Positions 55,117 to 63,579 of a DNA stretch of 64,000 bases are shown here, piece after piece. Positions within the stretch are counted from its first letter, which is position 1. Each line of letters starts with the position of its first letter. The notes below the pieces were generated by a model. The model searched no databases, was not told where the DNA came from, and saw only the letters and a program-made list of their open reading frames with translations. Made by a program: the position numbers and the translations under genes. Where the stretch lies: the NCBI GenBank assembly GCA_963753545.1, contig CAVWCQ010000008.1:186001-250000 (forward strand), in the 5' to 3' direction. The stretch comes from CAVWCQ01 sp963753545. GTDB taxonomy: Bacteria > Chloroflexota > Anaerolineae > Aggregatilineales > Aggregatilineaceae.

Positions 55117-56037
55117 TTACTGGGCTGGTGTGCCGTTGAAGAGATTATAAAGCTGCATCAACGCTTCGGGGAAGCGGATACCGGGGTCCTGCAGGAACAG
55201 AACATTATCCACTTCGTACACCTTGCCGTTTTTCACAGCCGACAGTTCCGACCAGACTGGATCGGCAGTCATGGTTTCGGGAATGGGGGCCGCGCCCGGC
55301 GCGCCGCGCGTGATGGTAAGAATAATATCGGGATCAGCCGCCAGGACGCTCTCGACGCTCAACTGCGCATAGCCGGGGAAGGGGCCAGCGTCCGGTTCAG
55401 CATCGGCTACATTGGTCGCGCCGAGTTTCGCCGCCAGATCGCCCAGGTAGGTGGTGGACTTGCCAAAGTTGGGCTGGTCGAGCGTGCCGACGATGATCAA
55501 CACGCTGGGGCCTTCGGCGGGCTTATTCATGTCCACAAATTGCAGCAGCGTTTCGTAGGGGCGGGCCACGTATTCGGCGGCGGTGTCGTGCCACGTCGCC
55601 TGTCCAAGCAGGCGCAGGTTGGCGGGAACATCAGCGGCAGTCAGCGTCAGCACGAAAATGGTCGGCGCAATCGCCTCAAGCTGGTCGGTCATCTGCGCCT
55701 GAAGCTGCGCGTTGGCTACGATCAGGTCGGGTTCCAGGGCGGCGAGTGCTTCCAGGTCAAGCTGGTAGCCCGTGCCAAAGGTTGGCAGGGTCGTTGCTTC
55801 CGGCGGGAAGGTGATGCCTTCCGTCACGCCAACCGGAGTCACGCCAATCGCGAACAGCATATCCGTGATCGAAGCGCTGAGTCCGACAACTTTTTGAGGC
55901 GCGGTATCAAGGGTCACCTGGCGGCCCATTGCGTCAGTAATCGTGCGGGCTTCGCCGCCGTCCTGCGCCGAAACCAGGGGAGCACCGAGCGCGAGGATAA
56001 AGGCCAACGCCAGAAGCACAGTTAAGAGCCGTTTCAT
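55117..56037 (-). CDS. Periplasmic-type metallophore-binding protein of an ABC importer
   Basis: 306 residues with a signal peptide (LLTVLLALAFILALGAPLVS), cleaved near VSAQ, and no lipobox. Two-lobed FepB/BtuF-type protein: RTITDAMGRQVTLDTAPQKV, VVGLSASITDMLFAIGVTPV, EPDLIVANAQLQ and a C-terminal NLFNGTPAQ. It is the first gene of the importer operon. How it is retained without a lipid anchor is not clear. Confidence 0.9.
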   Translation of the reverse strand: MKRLLTVLLALAFILALGAPLVSAQDGGEARTITDAMGRQVTLDTAPQKVVGLSASITDMLFAIGVTPVGVTEGITFPPEATTLPTFGTGYQLDLEALAALEPDLIVANAQLQAQMTDQLEAIAPTIFVLTLTAADVPANLRLLGQATWHDTAAEYVARPYETLLQFVDMNKPAEGPSVLIIVGTLDQPNFGKSTTYLGDLAAKLGATNVADAEPDAGPFPGYAQLSVESVLAADPDIILTITRGAPGAAPIPETMTADPVWSELSAVKNGKVYEVDNVLFLQDPGIRFPEALMQLYNLFNGTPAQ

Positions 56038-56188
56038 CTTAAAATTCTCCTTGTATTCAGTTAGGGGTAAGGACCTTTTAGATTGTAGCGGGGAGGGAAG
56101 AGCTGTGACAATACATAAATCTATAAAAATCTGAGTCGAAAATGTAAATTCGCGTCTGCGCCGTACCTGCGATCAAAAGCGGCGGTTT

Positions 56189-56217
56189 TTGAAACACGCC
56201 CAACAGTGTCATAATCT
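56189..56217 (+). promoter_or_regulatory. Putative promoter of the Fur-family gene
   Basis: TTGAAA and TAATCT with a 17-base spacer, 30 bases before the ATG at 56247. I did not find a clear Fur box in the divergent region. Confidence 0.5.
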
Positions 56218-56246
56218 ACCGTATCAACTCGCAGCCAGGAGCACGT

Positions 56247-56738
56247 ATGGTACACGCATCGGAAACGAGCAGCGCCGGGGATGACGCCATCCTGTTGGCT
56301 TTTCGCGCCGCCGGACACCGCATTACCAGCCAGCGGCTTGCCCTGCTGGATGTTCTGCGCGAAAACGAGGGCTTTTTGGACGTCGAGATGATTCACCATC
56401 TGGCGAACGAACGCGGCGCGGATCTGAGTCTGGCGACGGTGTACCGCACTCTGACCCTCTTTAAAGAAATGAACCTCGTGGAAGGCCGCCAGGTGGGTGA
56501 CGAGCAGGAGCGCGTCGAGTGGCGCTTCCGCTCCCTGCGCCAGCACTATACCCTCACCTGCCACCGCTGCGGTAAAATCGTGCCCGTCGAACCCGATCTG
56601 GTTGAGCTGTTCCGGCGCGAGGTCAAAAAGAAGCTGGGAGTCGTGGTGCTCTCTGCCCATTCCTGTTTTATTGGCTACTGTGATGACTGCACGGCTGCTC
56701 TGGCTGCCGAAGAAGAGGCTGAACAGGCCAACTCCTGA
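56247..56738 (+). CDS. Fur-family metal-dependent repressor
   Basis: 163 residues, CAGGAGC before the ATG. Winged helix with GHRITSQRLALLDVLREN and DLSLATVYRTLTLFKEMNLV; a C-terminal domain with two structural zinc pairs CHRC and CDDC. The usual second-shell HHxH signature between them is modified (RSLRQHYTLTCHRCG). It is divergent from the iron importer, which it most likely controls; PerR or Zur specificity cannot be excluded. Confidence 0.88.
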   Translation: MVHASETSSAGDDAILLAFRAAGHRITSQRLALLDVLRENEGFLDVEMIHHLANERGADLSLATVYRTLTLFKEMNLVEGRQVGDEQERVEWRFRSLRQHYTLTCHRCGKIVPVEPDLVELFRREVKKKLGVVVLSAHSCFIGYCDDCTAALAAEEEAEQANS

Positions 56739-56856
56739 TCGTTCCTCGCCATCTCGCTCAATTGTATAAGCATGCGACGGCTTGCGTCGGCAACTACAGC
56801 TCGATCTGTGCGTATAGATTAGCATAATTGGGTTGTGTACTAGGGGGTTTCCTCTG

Positions 56857-57804
56857 ATGGGTCAATTTAATCAGGCTGATGAATTCACCGGTGTCGTTGT
56901 AGAACCGCCGGAAAAACGTAAACGCGGTTTGTCAGAAGAGACGCGCCGCCATGCGCGCTGGCCCTGGTTCTTTCTGGGCTGCTTCTTTTTGTGCTGCCTG
57001 TGCTGGGTCCTGCCGCTCTGCCTGCTTGGCGTGGCGGGAGCATCCATCGGCAGTCTCTTTGACCGCAACGAGGTGAGCACCAGCGGGACCAAAACCGTCT
57101 CGTTAACCGGGATGGCTTCCGGCGACGAACTGACGCTGGATGTTCGCAATTACATAGGCGACATCACGATTCGGGGCGCAGACACGAATGAAGTCACCGT
57201 CGATTACACCAAGACGGCCTACGGCTTCAGCAAAACGGAATCAAATAACACCCTGAACGATATCAATGTCGATGCCACGCTCGACGGAACCACGGTTACC
57301 GTGAGAGTCACGGATCGGAAAGAGTTCCGCGATTACTTCAAGCGCACGAACACGGTAGACCTGACCATTACCGTCCCGCAGGACGTTCACCTGCGCGTGC
57401 GCAACAATATCGGCAAAGTCGTTGTGACCAATGTCAACGCGCTGTCCACCGATATCGAGAACAATGCGGCGCTGAATAAAAACACCAATAACACCGATAT
57501 GATCACCGTCTCATTTACGGGCACCTTTGATCCGGCGGGTGAGCATCTGATCAGCGCGACGGCGGGCGAAATCGTGGTTAATGTGCCGCCGGGCGACTCT
57601 TATCTGCGCCTGGATGCGGCAGCCGATGTTGGCGATATCACCGTTGCTCAGCCGTTTAAGACAAGTGATGTCCAGACAAATGACGACTACGCGGGCGCTA
57701 GCTGGCAGGGTGTGATCGGCAGCGGCACAGGCGATCCGGCTGATCTGCGGCTGCGCACCGTACTGGGGAACATTCAGATTCAAACGGGAACGATAACTCG
57801 CTAA
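56857..57804 (+). CDS. Membrane-anchored DUF4097 protein
   Basis: The start at 56857 (MGQFNQADEF). A Cys-rich membrane segment (FLGCFFLCCLCWVLPLCLLG) at about residues 38-60 places the rest outside. Residues 80-315 form a repetitive beta-helix-like DUF4097 domain (YIGDITIRGADTNEVTVDYT; NNIGKVVVTNVNALSTDIEN; AAADVGDITVAQPF). It is followed 16 bases later by a lipoprotein of the same domain; both share the strand VDYTKTAYG or IDYTKTAYG. Role unknown; DUF4097 proteins are often linked to envelope stress. Confidence 0.75.
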   Translation: MGQFNQADEFTGVVVEPPEKRKRGLSEETRRHARWPWFFLGCFFLCCLCWVLPLCLLGVAGASIGSLFDRNEVSTSGTKTVSLTGMASGDELTLDVRNYIGDITIRGADTNEVTVDYTKTAYGFSKTESNNTLNDINVDATLDGTTVTVRVTDRKEFRDYFKRTNTVDLTITVPQDVHLRVRNNIGKVVVTNVNALSTDIENNAALNKNTNNTDMITVSFTGTFDPAGEHLISATAGEIVVNVPPGDSYLRLDAAADVGDITVAQPFKTSDVQTNDDYAGASWQGVIGSGTGDPADLRLRTVLGNIQIQTGTITR

Positions 57805-57820
57805 GGAGATTAGCTGTACT

Positions 57821-58630
57821 ATGCACAAAATGGGGTGGACCTGCCTGGTTATGATGGCTGTCCTGGCAGGGTGTTCGTTTAACAAAACCGTCAACGAGAA
57901 CAGCGAGGCGTCGTCCAGCGGTTCCGAAAGGCTGGCCCTGAACAGCAGTGAGACGGTCATGCTGGAAGTAGACAGCAACGTCGGGACGATCCAGATTCAG
58001 CCGGGCGCGGCGGATGAAGTGTTGATCGATTACACCAAAACGGCCTACGGGCAGACCGATCAGCGGGCACAGGACGAACTGGCCGAAATGACCGTTCTGA
58101 TCGACCAACAGCCGGATCGCGTGGTGGTCAACACAGTGCAGCGCGCGAACCTGCGCCACCCGCGCACCAATAAGGTCGATCTGACGATCACCGTTCCGCC
58201 GCAGATCGCGCTGAATATCATCAATCAGGTCGGGGACGTGACGATCAAGGGACTGACAATTCCTTCGGCCCTGACCGTGAAGAATGACGTGGGCAACATC
58301 ACCCTGGACGGCGTGACCGTGCAGGCGGGGATGCTGGTGATCTGCGACGTGGGCGACGTGCGCTTTTCCGGCGATTTAGGCGACCTGGGGATGTATACAC
58401 TCAGCGCCGATGTCGGCAGCATCGCCGTCACCCTGCCCGCCGATACATCGGCTATGCTCGATGTCGCCGCGCAGGTAGGCAGCATCTCGGTTGATAACGC
58501 CTTCACGCTGAGCGGGCAAACGGGCGAAACACAGGACGTTCACGCCACGTTGAAGGGCACACTGGGTGATGGAGTGGTCCAGGTCAACGTGCGGACGAAT
58601 GTGGGCAACGTGAGTATCAATCCACGCTAG
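57821..58630 (+). CDS. DUF4097 lipoprotein
   Basis: 269 residues, AAGGAGAT upstream. Lipobox MAVLAGCSF. Repeats of the form VGTIQIQPG, VGDVTIKGL, VGNITLDGV, VGDVRFSGD, VGSIAVTLP, VGSISVDNA and VGNVSINPR make an evident right-handed beta-helix or beta-solenoid. Paralogue of the preceding membrane-anchored protein and probably cotranscribed with it. A terminator follows. Confidence 0.8.
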   Translation: MHKMGWTCLVMMAVLAGCSFNKTVNENSEASSSGSERLALNSSETVMLEVDSNVGTIQIQPGAADEVLIDYTKTAYGQTDQRAQDELAEMTVLIDQQPDRVVVNTVQRANLRHPRTNKVDLTITVPPQIALNIINQVGDVTIKGLTIPSALTVKNDVGNITLDGVTVQAGMLVICDVGDVRFSGDLGDLGMYTLSADVGSIAVTLPADTSAMLDVAAQVGSISVDNAFTLSGQTGETQDVHATLKGTLGDGVVQVNVRTNVGNVSINPR

Positions 58631-58645
58631 GTTACCATTTTTGTA

Positions 58646-58678
58646 GGGGCGGGTTAACAAACCCGCCCCTTATTTTTC
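58646..58678 (+). terminator. Terminator after the DUF4097 pair
   Basis: GGGGCGGGTT, loop AACA, AACCCGCCCC, then TTATTTTTC; formed by a TGTAGGGGCG palindrome. Confidence 0.88.
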
Positions 58679-58730
58679 TTCTCTTGTTTTTCTCCGCGCT
58701 CTTTGCGCTCTCCGCGGTGAAATTCTTTTT
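58676..58730 (+). repeat. Dispersed repeat family B, copy 3
   Basis: Contains tctccgcgctctttgcgctc and tccgcggtgaaattc. Same orientation as the copy at 37915. Confidence 0.7.
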
Positions 58731-58743
58731 GCTCTAGCTCTAC

Positions 58744-60030
58744 TTACGGCACAGGCAGCACCACATCGGGGAACGATCCCAGATCCGGTTGAGCGGTCCA
58801 GCCCATGCCCCAGGCATATTCCCAGGTCTGCCCGTCACCCTGCCACAGGAGCGAACGGGATCCATCCGGCATCACATATTCCAGCGAATAGTACGGGTCG
58901 GTATACTGCGTCATATCGGCGTAGGATTGCAGGAAGTAGAGATACCCTTCAGGGCCGTTGTGAATCTCTTGGATAGGCGTCCATTTGTATTTCCAGGTCC
59001 GTCACCTGCCCCTGGCGATCCAGCGCGATCCACTTAATCGGCACACCTTGGGTCGGCGGATTAACGCCATCAAACTGGGGGATCAGTTGGATGGCCAGCC
59101 GCTGCCCGCCGTCGATGAACTGCACATCACCGATCACGTCGTCGCCCGTATAGTAGATCGTGCGCGGCGGGTTGCCCGTTTTATCGCCCAGTTTCACCAC
59201 GTTGGCCTGCGGCATCGGTCCGGCGGGCATCCCGGCAGGCAAATCGGAGTTCAGTTCGATCCAGGCGATTTCGCCCGTATCCGTTAGATAATCCAGCGCT
59301 ACCGCGCCATAGACATCCACTGCGGCAATGTTGGCCGTAACCACATTCCACAAATAGGCGGGCATCGTGACTCCTGGACCGCCCACGCCCCAGGGCAGTT
59401 GGCGGAACACCAGATCAGATCATTATCAAAATAGACGACATCTGGCATCAGTGCCGCGTTTTCCCAGCCGGGAATCTGGCTAAAGCCCGGCGTGGTCTGG
59501 TTCAGTTCATAGCGCAGTTCGCCTGTGTTCAGGTCAAATACCTGGAGTGACCAGGGTGGCAGAGTCGTGTCGGCGTTCGGATCGCCGGGGAAGTAGTTCA
59601 CCAGCCCGACGGCGAGCAGCGTGTTTTCCTGATTGATGCCCGGATGCCCCACCAGGCAGCCAACGGGGCTGCCCATATCCACCTGGTACAGTTGGGTCGC
59701 TGTGTTGGTGTCCAGCGTTTCCATCTTCCAGACGGCAAGTGTGGTATGCTGCGTGCTATCCGCCGCGCCGCTGACAGAACAGGTGGCCAGATACGAGCCA
59801 TCGGGGGAAAAGGTCATTTCATACGCGCCCAGGTAGGCCCCTTCGTCAAACGTGACGGGCACAGTCTCGGCCCGCCCATCCAGGTGGACGCGCAGCAGTT
59901 CTTGAGTCTGGCTGTTAAAGACATAGCCGAACCAGTCTCCCCCAGCGCGAACAGGCTGCGGCGATCCCAGCGCCGGAAGCAGCGCCAACGCCAGAATCAG
60001 CAGCAGGGCCAATCGTTTGTGACTCGCCAT
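58744..60030 (-). CDS. Secreted beta-propeller-like protein (two frameshifts)
   Basis: The start at 60030 (MASHKRLALLLILALALLPA) has AGGAGAAAAG; signal peptide cut near VRAGG. Propeller-style strands: YLGAYEMTFSPDGSYLATCS, LAVWKMETLD, LQVFDLNTGELRYELNQ, DVQFIDGGQRLAIQLIP and, after repair, YYSLEYVMPDGSRSLLWQGD. Frame breaks near 59413 and 58980; with one base each, the protein continues to TAA at 58744 (about 428 residues). No family name can be given; it resembles TolB/WD40-type secreted proteins. Confidence 0.7.
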
Positions 60031-60194
60031 GATGTCTTTTCTCCTGTTATCAGAACGATAGTTGTCGACCTCAGTATAACATCCCCCCACGAATTCCTGA
60101 ATCGCCGCTCAACCTCCGATCTTCTGCTGCAAATTCAATGAGAATCGGCCCCACCATAGATTCCTTTCAGGGGGTACAATAAAGGGTAAACTAT

Positions 60195-60210
60195 ATCAAT
60201 GCTGCTTGAT
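60195..60210. promoter_or_regulatory. ArsR-type operator
   Basis: A perfect ATCAA-N6-TTGAT inverted repeat, 15 bases before the ATG of the ArsR-ArsC gene. This is the core of known ArsR/SmtB operators, and the position suggests autorepression. A TACAAT lies just upstream at 60174-60179. Confidence 0.7.
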
Positions 60211-60224
60211 GGAAATTGGGGCGC

Positions 60225-60970
60225 ATGTTATCAGATGAGCAGTTGATCGACATTTTTAAGGCAATGGCTGATCCGCACCGCATGAATCTGTTCAAGATTC
60301 TTGCTGACCAGCGATCACTCCAATTCAGAATTGATCGCGACTACCGGCCTCAGCCAGAATTTGCTCTCGCATCATCTGAACGTGCTGTGTGCCTGCGGAT
60401 TGATCTATTGGCAGCAGAGTATTGGCGATGCGCGCCGCCGCTACTTTTCGCCTAATCTAACCCTGCTCGCGGATATTGGCATCTGGTGGCGGCGGCATAT
60501 TCCGCTGTCCAACCATCCCCTGCCCATTTTGCACAGACCGCGCCGGGTGCTGTTTTTGTGCTACGCCAACGCCTCACGATCCCTGATGGCCGAAGCCCTG
60601 GCCCGCCACCTGGCTCCTGGTTCGCTGATCCCGATCAGCGCCGGGCTTGAACCACTGGACCATGTTCCGCCCCTGATGCTCGATGTGCTGGCCGAGAGAG
60701 GCGTCTCTGCCGCCTACCTCCACCCGCAGACTTATCACGATCTGCTGGGACAGCACTTCGACAATGTGATCACCGTCTGTGACCGCGCCCACGAACAGCT
60801 TCCCGCCGGAATCTTTCGAAGGGGCGGTTTTTTTTCACTGGTCGCTGCACGATCCGCTGGAGCGGGGCTGCGCAGACAGCGCGGAATGTCTGGAAGGGAT
60901 GCGCCAGCTTTTCGACGATCTGGAAATGCGGCTCAGCGTCCTGCTGCGGCAGTTCGCTGCCGAGCAGTAG
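60225..60970 (+). CDS. ArsR-ArsC fusion: repressor with arsenate reductase-like domain (two frameshifts)
   Basis: About 248 residues after repair. Residues 1-95 are an ArsR winged helix: SDEQLIDIFKAMADPHRMNL, then after a shift near 60312, SNSELIATTGLSQNLLSHHL. A CxC pair (VLCACGLIYW) lies at the end of the recognition helix and might bind As(III). Residues 105-245 are a low-molecular-weight phosphatase/ArsC domain with the CX5R loop VLFLCYANASRSLMAEAL and the acid loop VITVCDRAHEQ. A second shift near 60810 restores FEGAVFFHWSLHDPLE and the stop at 60970. Sensing and reduction in one chain is inferred. Confidence 0.8.
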
Positions 60971-61064
60971 CCCGACCGTAGGACCGTCGTATACCGGATA
61001 AGCCTGAACATTTGATACAATAGGCGTCATGAACAGCGGCCCATCTTTATAGGAGGTTCTTATT

Positions 61065-62135
61065 ATGCTTCACCGCCGCCTGATCCTCACTTTATTTGTG
61101 CTTATAGCTCTGACCGCTTCCATTACTCCGGCGCGCGCCAGCGGGCCAGATCGCAATACGTGTTTGCAGAATCCGGCCAGCCCCGGTTGTAGGGCAGGGC
61201 TGCCCAGCGTGGAATATGAACTGCTGCTGGACGAAATGCTGCTGCACCCGCATCCCAATGTGCGGCCCGTCCCGGTGAATATGGACGAGATCGCGCGTTT
61301 CGCCTTCCGTAAGATTGTGGGCGGCTCGGCTACGATCTATGACGCGCCGGGCGGCAACCCCATCGGCACGATTGACGCCGGGTTTAACTTTGTGACCATC
61401 GGCGGCGTACAGGGCGACTGGCTGCAAATTAATAACGGGCAGTGGATGCCAGCCAGCCAGTTAGCGATTGCCCGCCCCAGTGAATTTGCCGGGGTATACC
61501 TCGATCAAGCGCTGGATTATCCGATGGCCTGGGTGCTGGTCCCGAACTATCCCAGCCCCTATCCTGGCGCATCGGGAGACAAATCCCGGCCCATCCTGGC
61601 GCGCTATACGCGCGTCAATATCTTCGCCTCAGCCGAAGTAAATGGCTGGGAATGGTATCTCGTCGGCCCGGACCAGTGGGTGCTGCAAACGAATATCGCC
61701 CGCGTCCTGATGGTGCAGCGCCCTGAGACTGTCAAAGGCCGCTGGTTTGCCGTCGATCTTTTTGAGCAGGTCCTGACTGCTTATGAGGATGATACGCCTG
61801 TTTACGCCACGCTCATTTCGTCCGGCCTGCCCGATTGGGACACCAACGAAGGGCTGTTCAAAGTATGGTCCCGGCAGGTGAATGGCAACATGAGCGGCGC
61901 GGAAGGCCAGACCGACTTCTACTCGCTGGAAAACGTGCCCTACGTGATGTATTTTGACAACGCCATTTCGCTGCACGGCACGTACTGGCACGACGGGTTC
62001 GGCTACCGGCACAGTCATGGCTGCGTCAATATGTCCATCACCGACGCCTACTGGGCCTTCAATTGGAGCAAGGACGGCGGCTTCGATACGCCGTATGTTT
62101 ACGTCTATAGTTCTGGCGAATATAAAAACGGCTGA
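61065..62135 (+). CDS. L,D-transpeptidase (YkuD domain)
   Basis: 356 residues with a signal peptide (LILTLFVLIALTASITPARA). The middle has an SH3-like segment (GSATIYDAPGGNPIGTIDAG). The C-terminal YkuD domain has ISLHGTYWHDGFGYRHSHGC, then VNMS: catalytic Cys320 with its His. It cross-links peptidoglycan 3-3 or attaches proteins to it. Length and layout match the secreted actinobacterial/Chloroflexi type. Single-gene unit with its own terminator. Confidence 0.9.
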   Translation: MLHRRLILTLFVLIALTASITPARASGPDRNTCLQNPASPGCRAGLPSVEYELLLDEMLLHPHPNVRPVPVNMDEIARFAFRKIVGGSATIYDAPGGNPIGTIDAGFNFVTIGGVQGDWLQINNGQWMPASQLAIARPSEFAGVYLDQALDYPMAWVLVPNYPSPYPGASGDKSRPILARYTRVNIFASAEVNGWEWYLVGPDQWVLQTNIARVLMVQRPETVKGRWFAVDLFEQVLTAYEDDTPVYATLISSGLPDWDTNEGLFKVWSRQVNGNMSGAEGQTDFYSLENVPYVMYFDNAISLHGTYWHDGFGYRHSHGCVNMSITDAYWAFNWSKDGGFDTPYVYVYSSGEYKNG

Positions 62136-62162
62136 CAGCACCGCTTGCTGCGCCTGTTTTGC

Positions 62163-62210
62163 GGGGCGATCCCAGGCGACTGAAAGTCGCACCGGATCGC
62201 CCCGTTTTTT
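62163..62210 (+). terminator. Terminator after the L,D-transpeptidase gene
   Basis: GGGGCGATCC and GGATCGCCCC enclose a second hairpin (GGCGACT-gaa-AGTCGC), followed by GTTTTTT. Confidence 0.9.
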
Positions 62211-62267
62211 GTGGGCTTACAATCGGTGGCCCAATGCAGTTGCAAATGGATCGGATAACGTGGTTTT

Positions 62268-62310
62268 TGTAGGGGCGCTGCTTAGCTTGCGAAGCAAGCC
62301 CTGCGCCCGA
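62268..62310. repeat. TGTAGGGGCG palindrome
   Basis: tgtaggggcgctgcttagc is followed by ttgcgaagcaagccctgcgc; an imperfect hairpin of the same type as that at 14228. Confidence 0.5.
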
Positions 62311-62340
62311 TCGCGACTTAAGCCAGGGAATGCTCTTTTC

Positions 62341-62470
62341 TAAATCGTTTTCCCTTCCCCCCGCGAAGCTGTGGGGGAAGGGGCAGGGGATGGGCCTGCC
62401 CGCGATCCACAACGCTTATGTTTCAGCGTATCTTTATGGGATAGTCGAAAAGTTCATAACAGCCGCTAAG
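62341..62470 (-). repeat. Dispersed repeat family A, copy 3
   Basis: On the minus strand it begins CTTAGCGGCTGTTATGAACT, matches copy 1 through GATACGCTGAAACATAAGCG, and has the internal hairpin of copy 2. The right end (gtgcataacgcgctcta) is missing. Confidence 0.75.
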
Positions 62471-62513
62471 CCGCTGCGCCCACTAACATGATCCAATCGA
62501 AAAGTTAAAGAGT

Positions 62514-63197
62514 TTAGAGCCTCCGGACTGCCGTGACGATTTCCGGCGGTACTTTGTGCCGGGCCAGCGAGTTCAACCACAGCACAAACTCACCCGGCTG
62601 GCGTATCACAATCCCGCTCAACTGGCCGTAGTGCTTGAGGAAGTCGGCGGCGCTCGTAAATCCGCGCCGGGTGAAGAAGTCTTCGGTTTTGCGCTCCGCC
62701 AGTTGGCGCAGAGTCGCCCCCGCGCGGGTCAGGTCGGCTTCGGAAAGATCGCGTTCGGCAGCCAGCCACAGCAGGTTGATCATACTCGGCGGCATCTGCC
62801 CCACCTTATCGCACAGCACCGCCATCAACTTCCCTGTGCTATCCCCGTCCTCCAGTTCGGTACTGCGGATCCGCCGGACTTCGACGTTAAAGGGAGTATG
62901 AGTTTTGAACGTGACAGTGAAATCGGGCCCGCGCTGTTTGGAGGCGGCATAAGTTTCGTATTCGAGTGTAAATCGTTCTTCGCGCAGCAGCAGTACGGCG
63001 GTTTCCAGTTCGGCGCGCAAATCCTGCATGCCGCCGTCGTCGCGCGCGTTTTTCAGCTTGGCGCGGATCTTGCCGCTGTAGCTGGTGGCAAATGCCCTGA
63101 ACCGGCGCGAATCACGGACCCATCCCTCAAAATCAGGATAGAGGGCAGGTTTTTTGCCGTCAAAGATGGTATCAAGCAGATCGTCAAGTGTGGTCAT
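62514..63197 (-). CDS. Hypothetical protein with possible PD-(D/E)XK nuclease core
   Basis: 227 residues. The middle, LEYETYAASKQRGPDFTVTF and then HTPFNVEVRRI, has the spacing of a restriction-nuclease-like core (GPDF...VEVR, with Arg in place of the usual Lys). Flanks are helical (AELETAVLLLREERF; KVGQMPPSMINLLWLAAERD). No ribosome site stronger than the context is obvious. The neighbouring gene lies 24 bases upstream on the same strand. Function unknown. Confidence 0.6.
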   Translation of the reverse strand: MTTLDDLLDTIFDGKKPALYPDFEGWVRDSRRFRAFATSYSGKIRAKLKNARDDGGMQDLRAELETAVLLLREERFTLEYETYAASKQRGPDFTVTFKTHTPFNVEVRRIRSTELEDGDSTGKLMAVLCDKVGQMPPSMINLLWLAAERDLSEADLTRAGATLRQLAERKTEDFFTRRGFTSAADFLKHYGQLSGIVIRQPGEFVLWLNSLARHKVPPEIVTAVRRL

Positions 63198-63221
63198 CGG
63201 GTGGGTTGGCCCGCCCCTTGC

Positions 63222-63507
63222 TCAATAGACCTTGATCTCTACCGCTTCGGCAATTTGCGCCTGGGGATTGGTCATGATCGTGCCCTCGACACGGCCCCAC
63301 ACCACGCGCATGGCGGCCAGCAGCGCCTCGGCCTGCTTCACGGTATCAAATTCAAGCTCGATGATGACATAGTTCGGATTGTCGATGGGGCGCAAAATCT
63401 GGTAGCGGCGCACGCCTGACCTTTCCCGCCCAGACCGGATCACTATCAAACGCTTTTTTCCACCCTTCGAAATCAGGAACCGGATGTTCGATCCGCAAAA
63501 CGTACAT
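63222..63507 (-). CDS. Small dimeric alpha/beta-barrel-like protein (one frameshift)
   Basis: It starts MYVLRIEHPVPDFEGWKKAF at 63507; a frame break near 63420 joins to SGVRRYQILRPIDNPNYVII and ELEFDTVKQAEALLAAM. About 95 residues. The beta-alpha-beta layout with PDFEGWKKAFD is typical of ABM/EthD-like dimeric barrel proteins. Substrate unknown. Confidence 0.62.
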
Positions 63508-63579
63508 CCTGACACCTCATATGGTCTGGTTTTTCGTCCTTTATTTCATAATATAATGCCTGGAAATGCGAGTCGGTAT

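Noticed and set aside
56038..56246. Fur box between the importer and the regulator
   Set aside because: CGAAAATGTAAATTCG is only a weak palindrome and does not match the Fur consensus.
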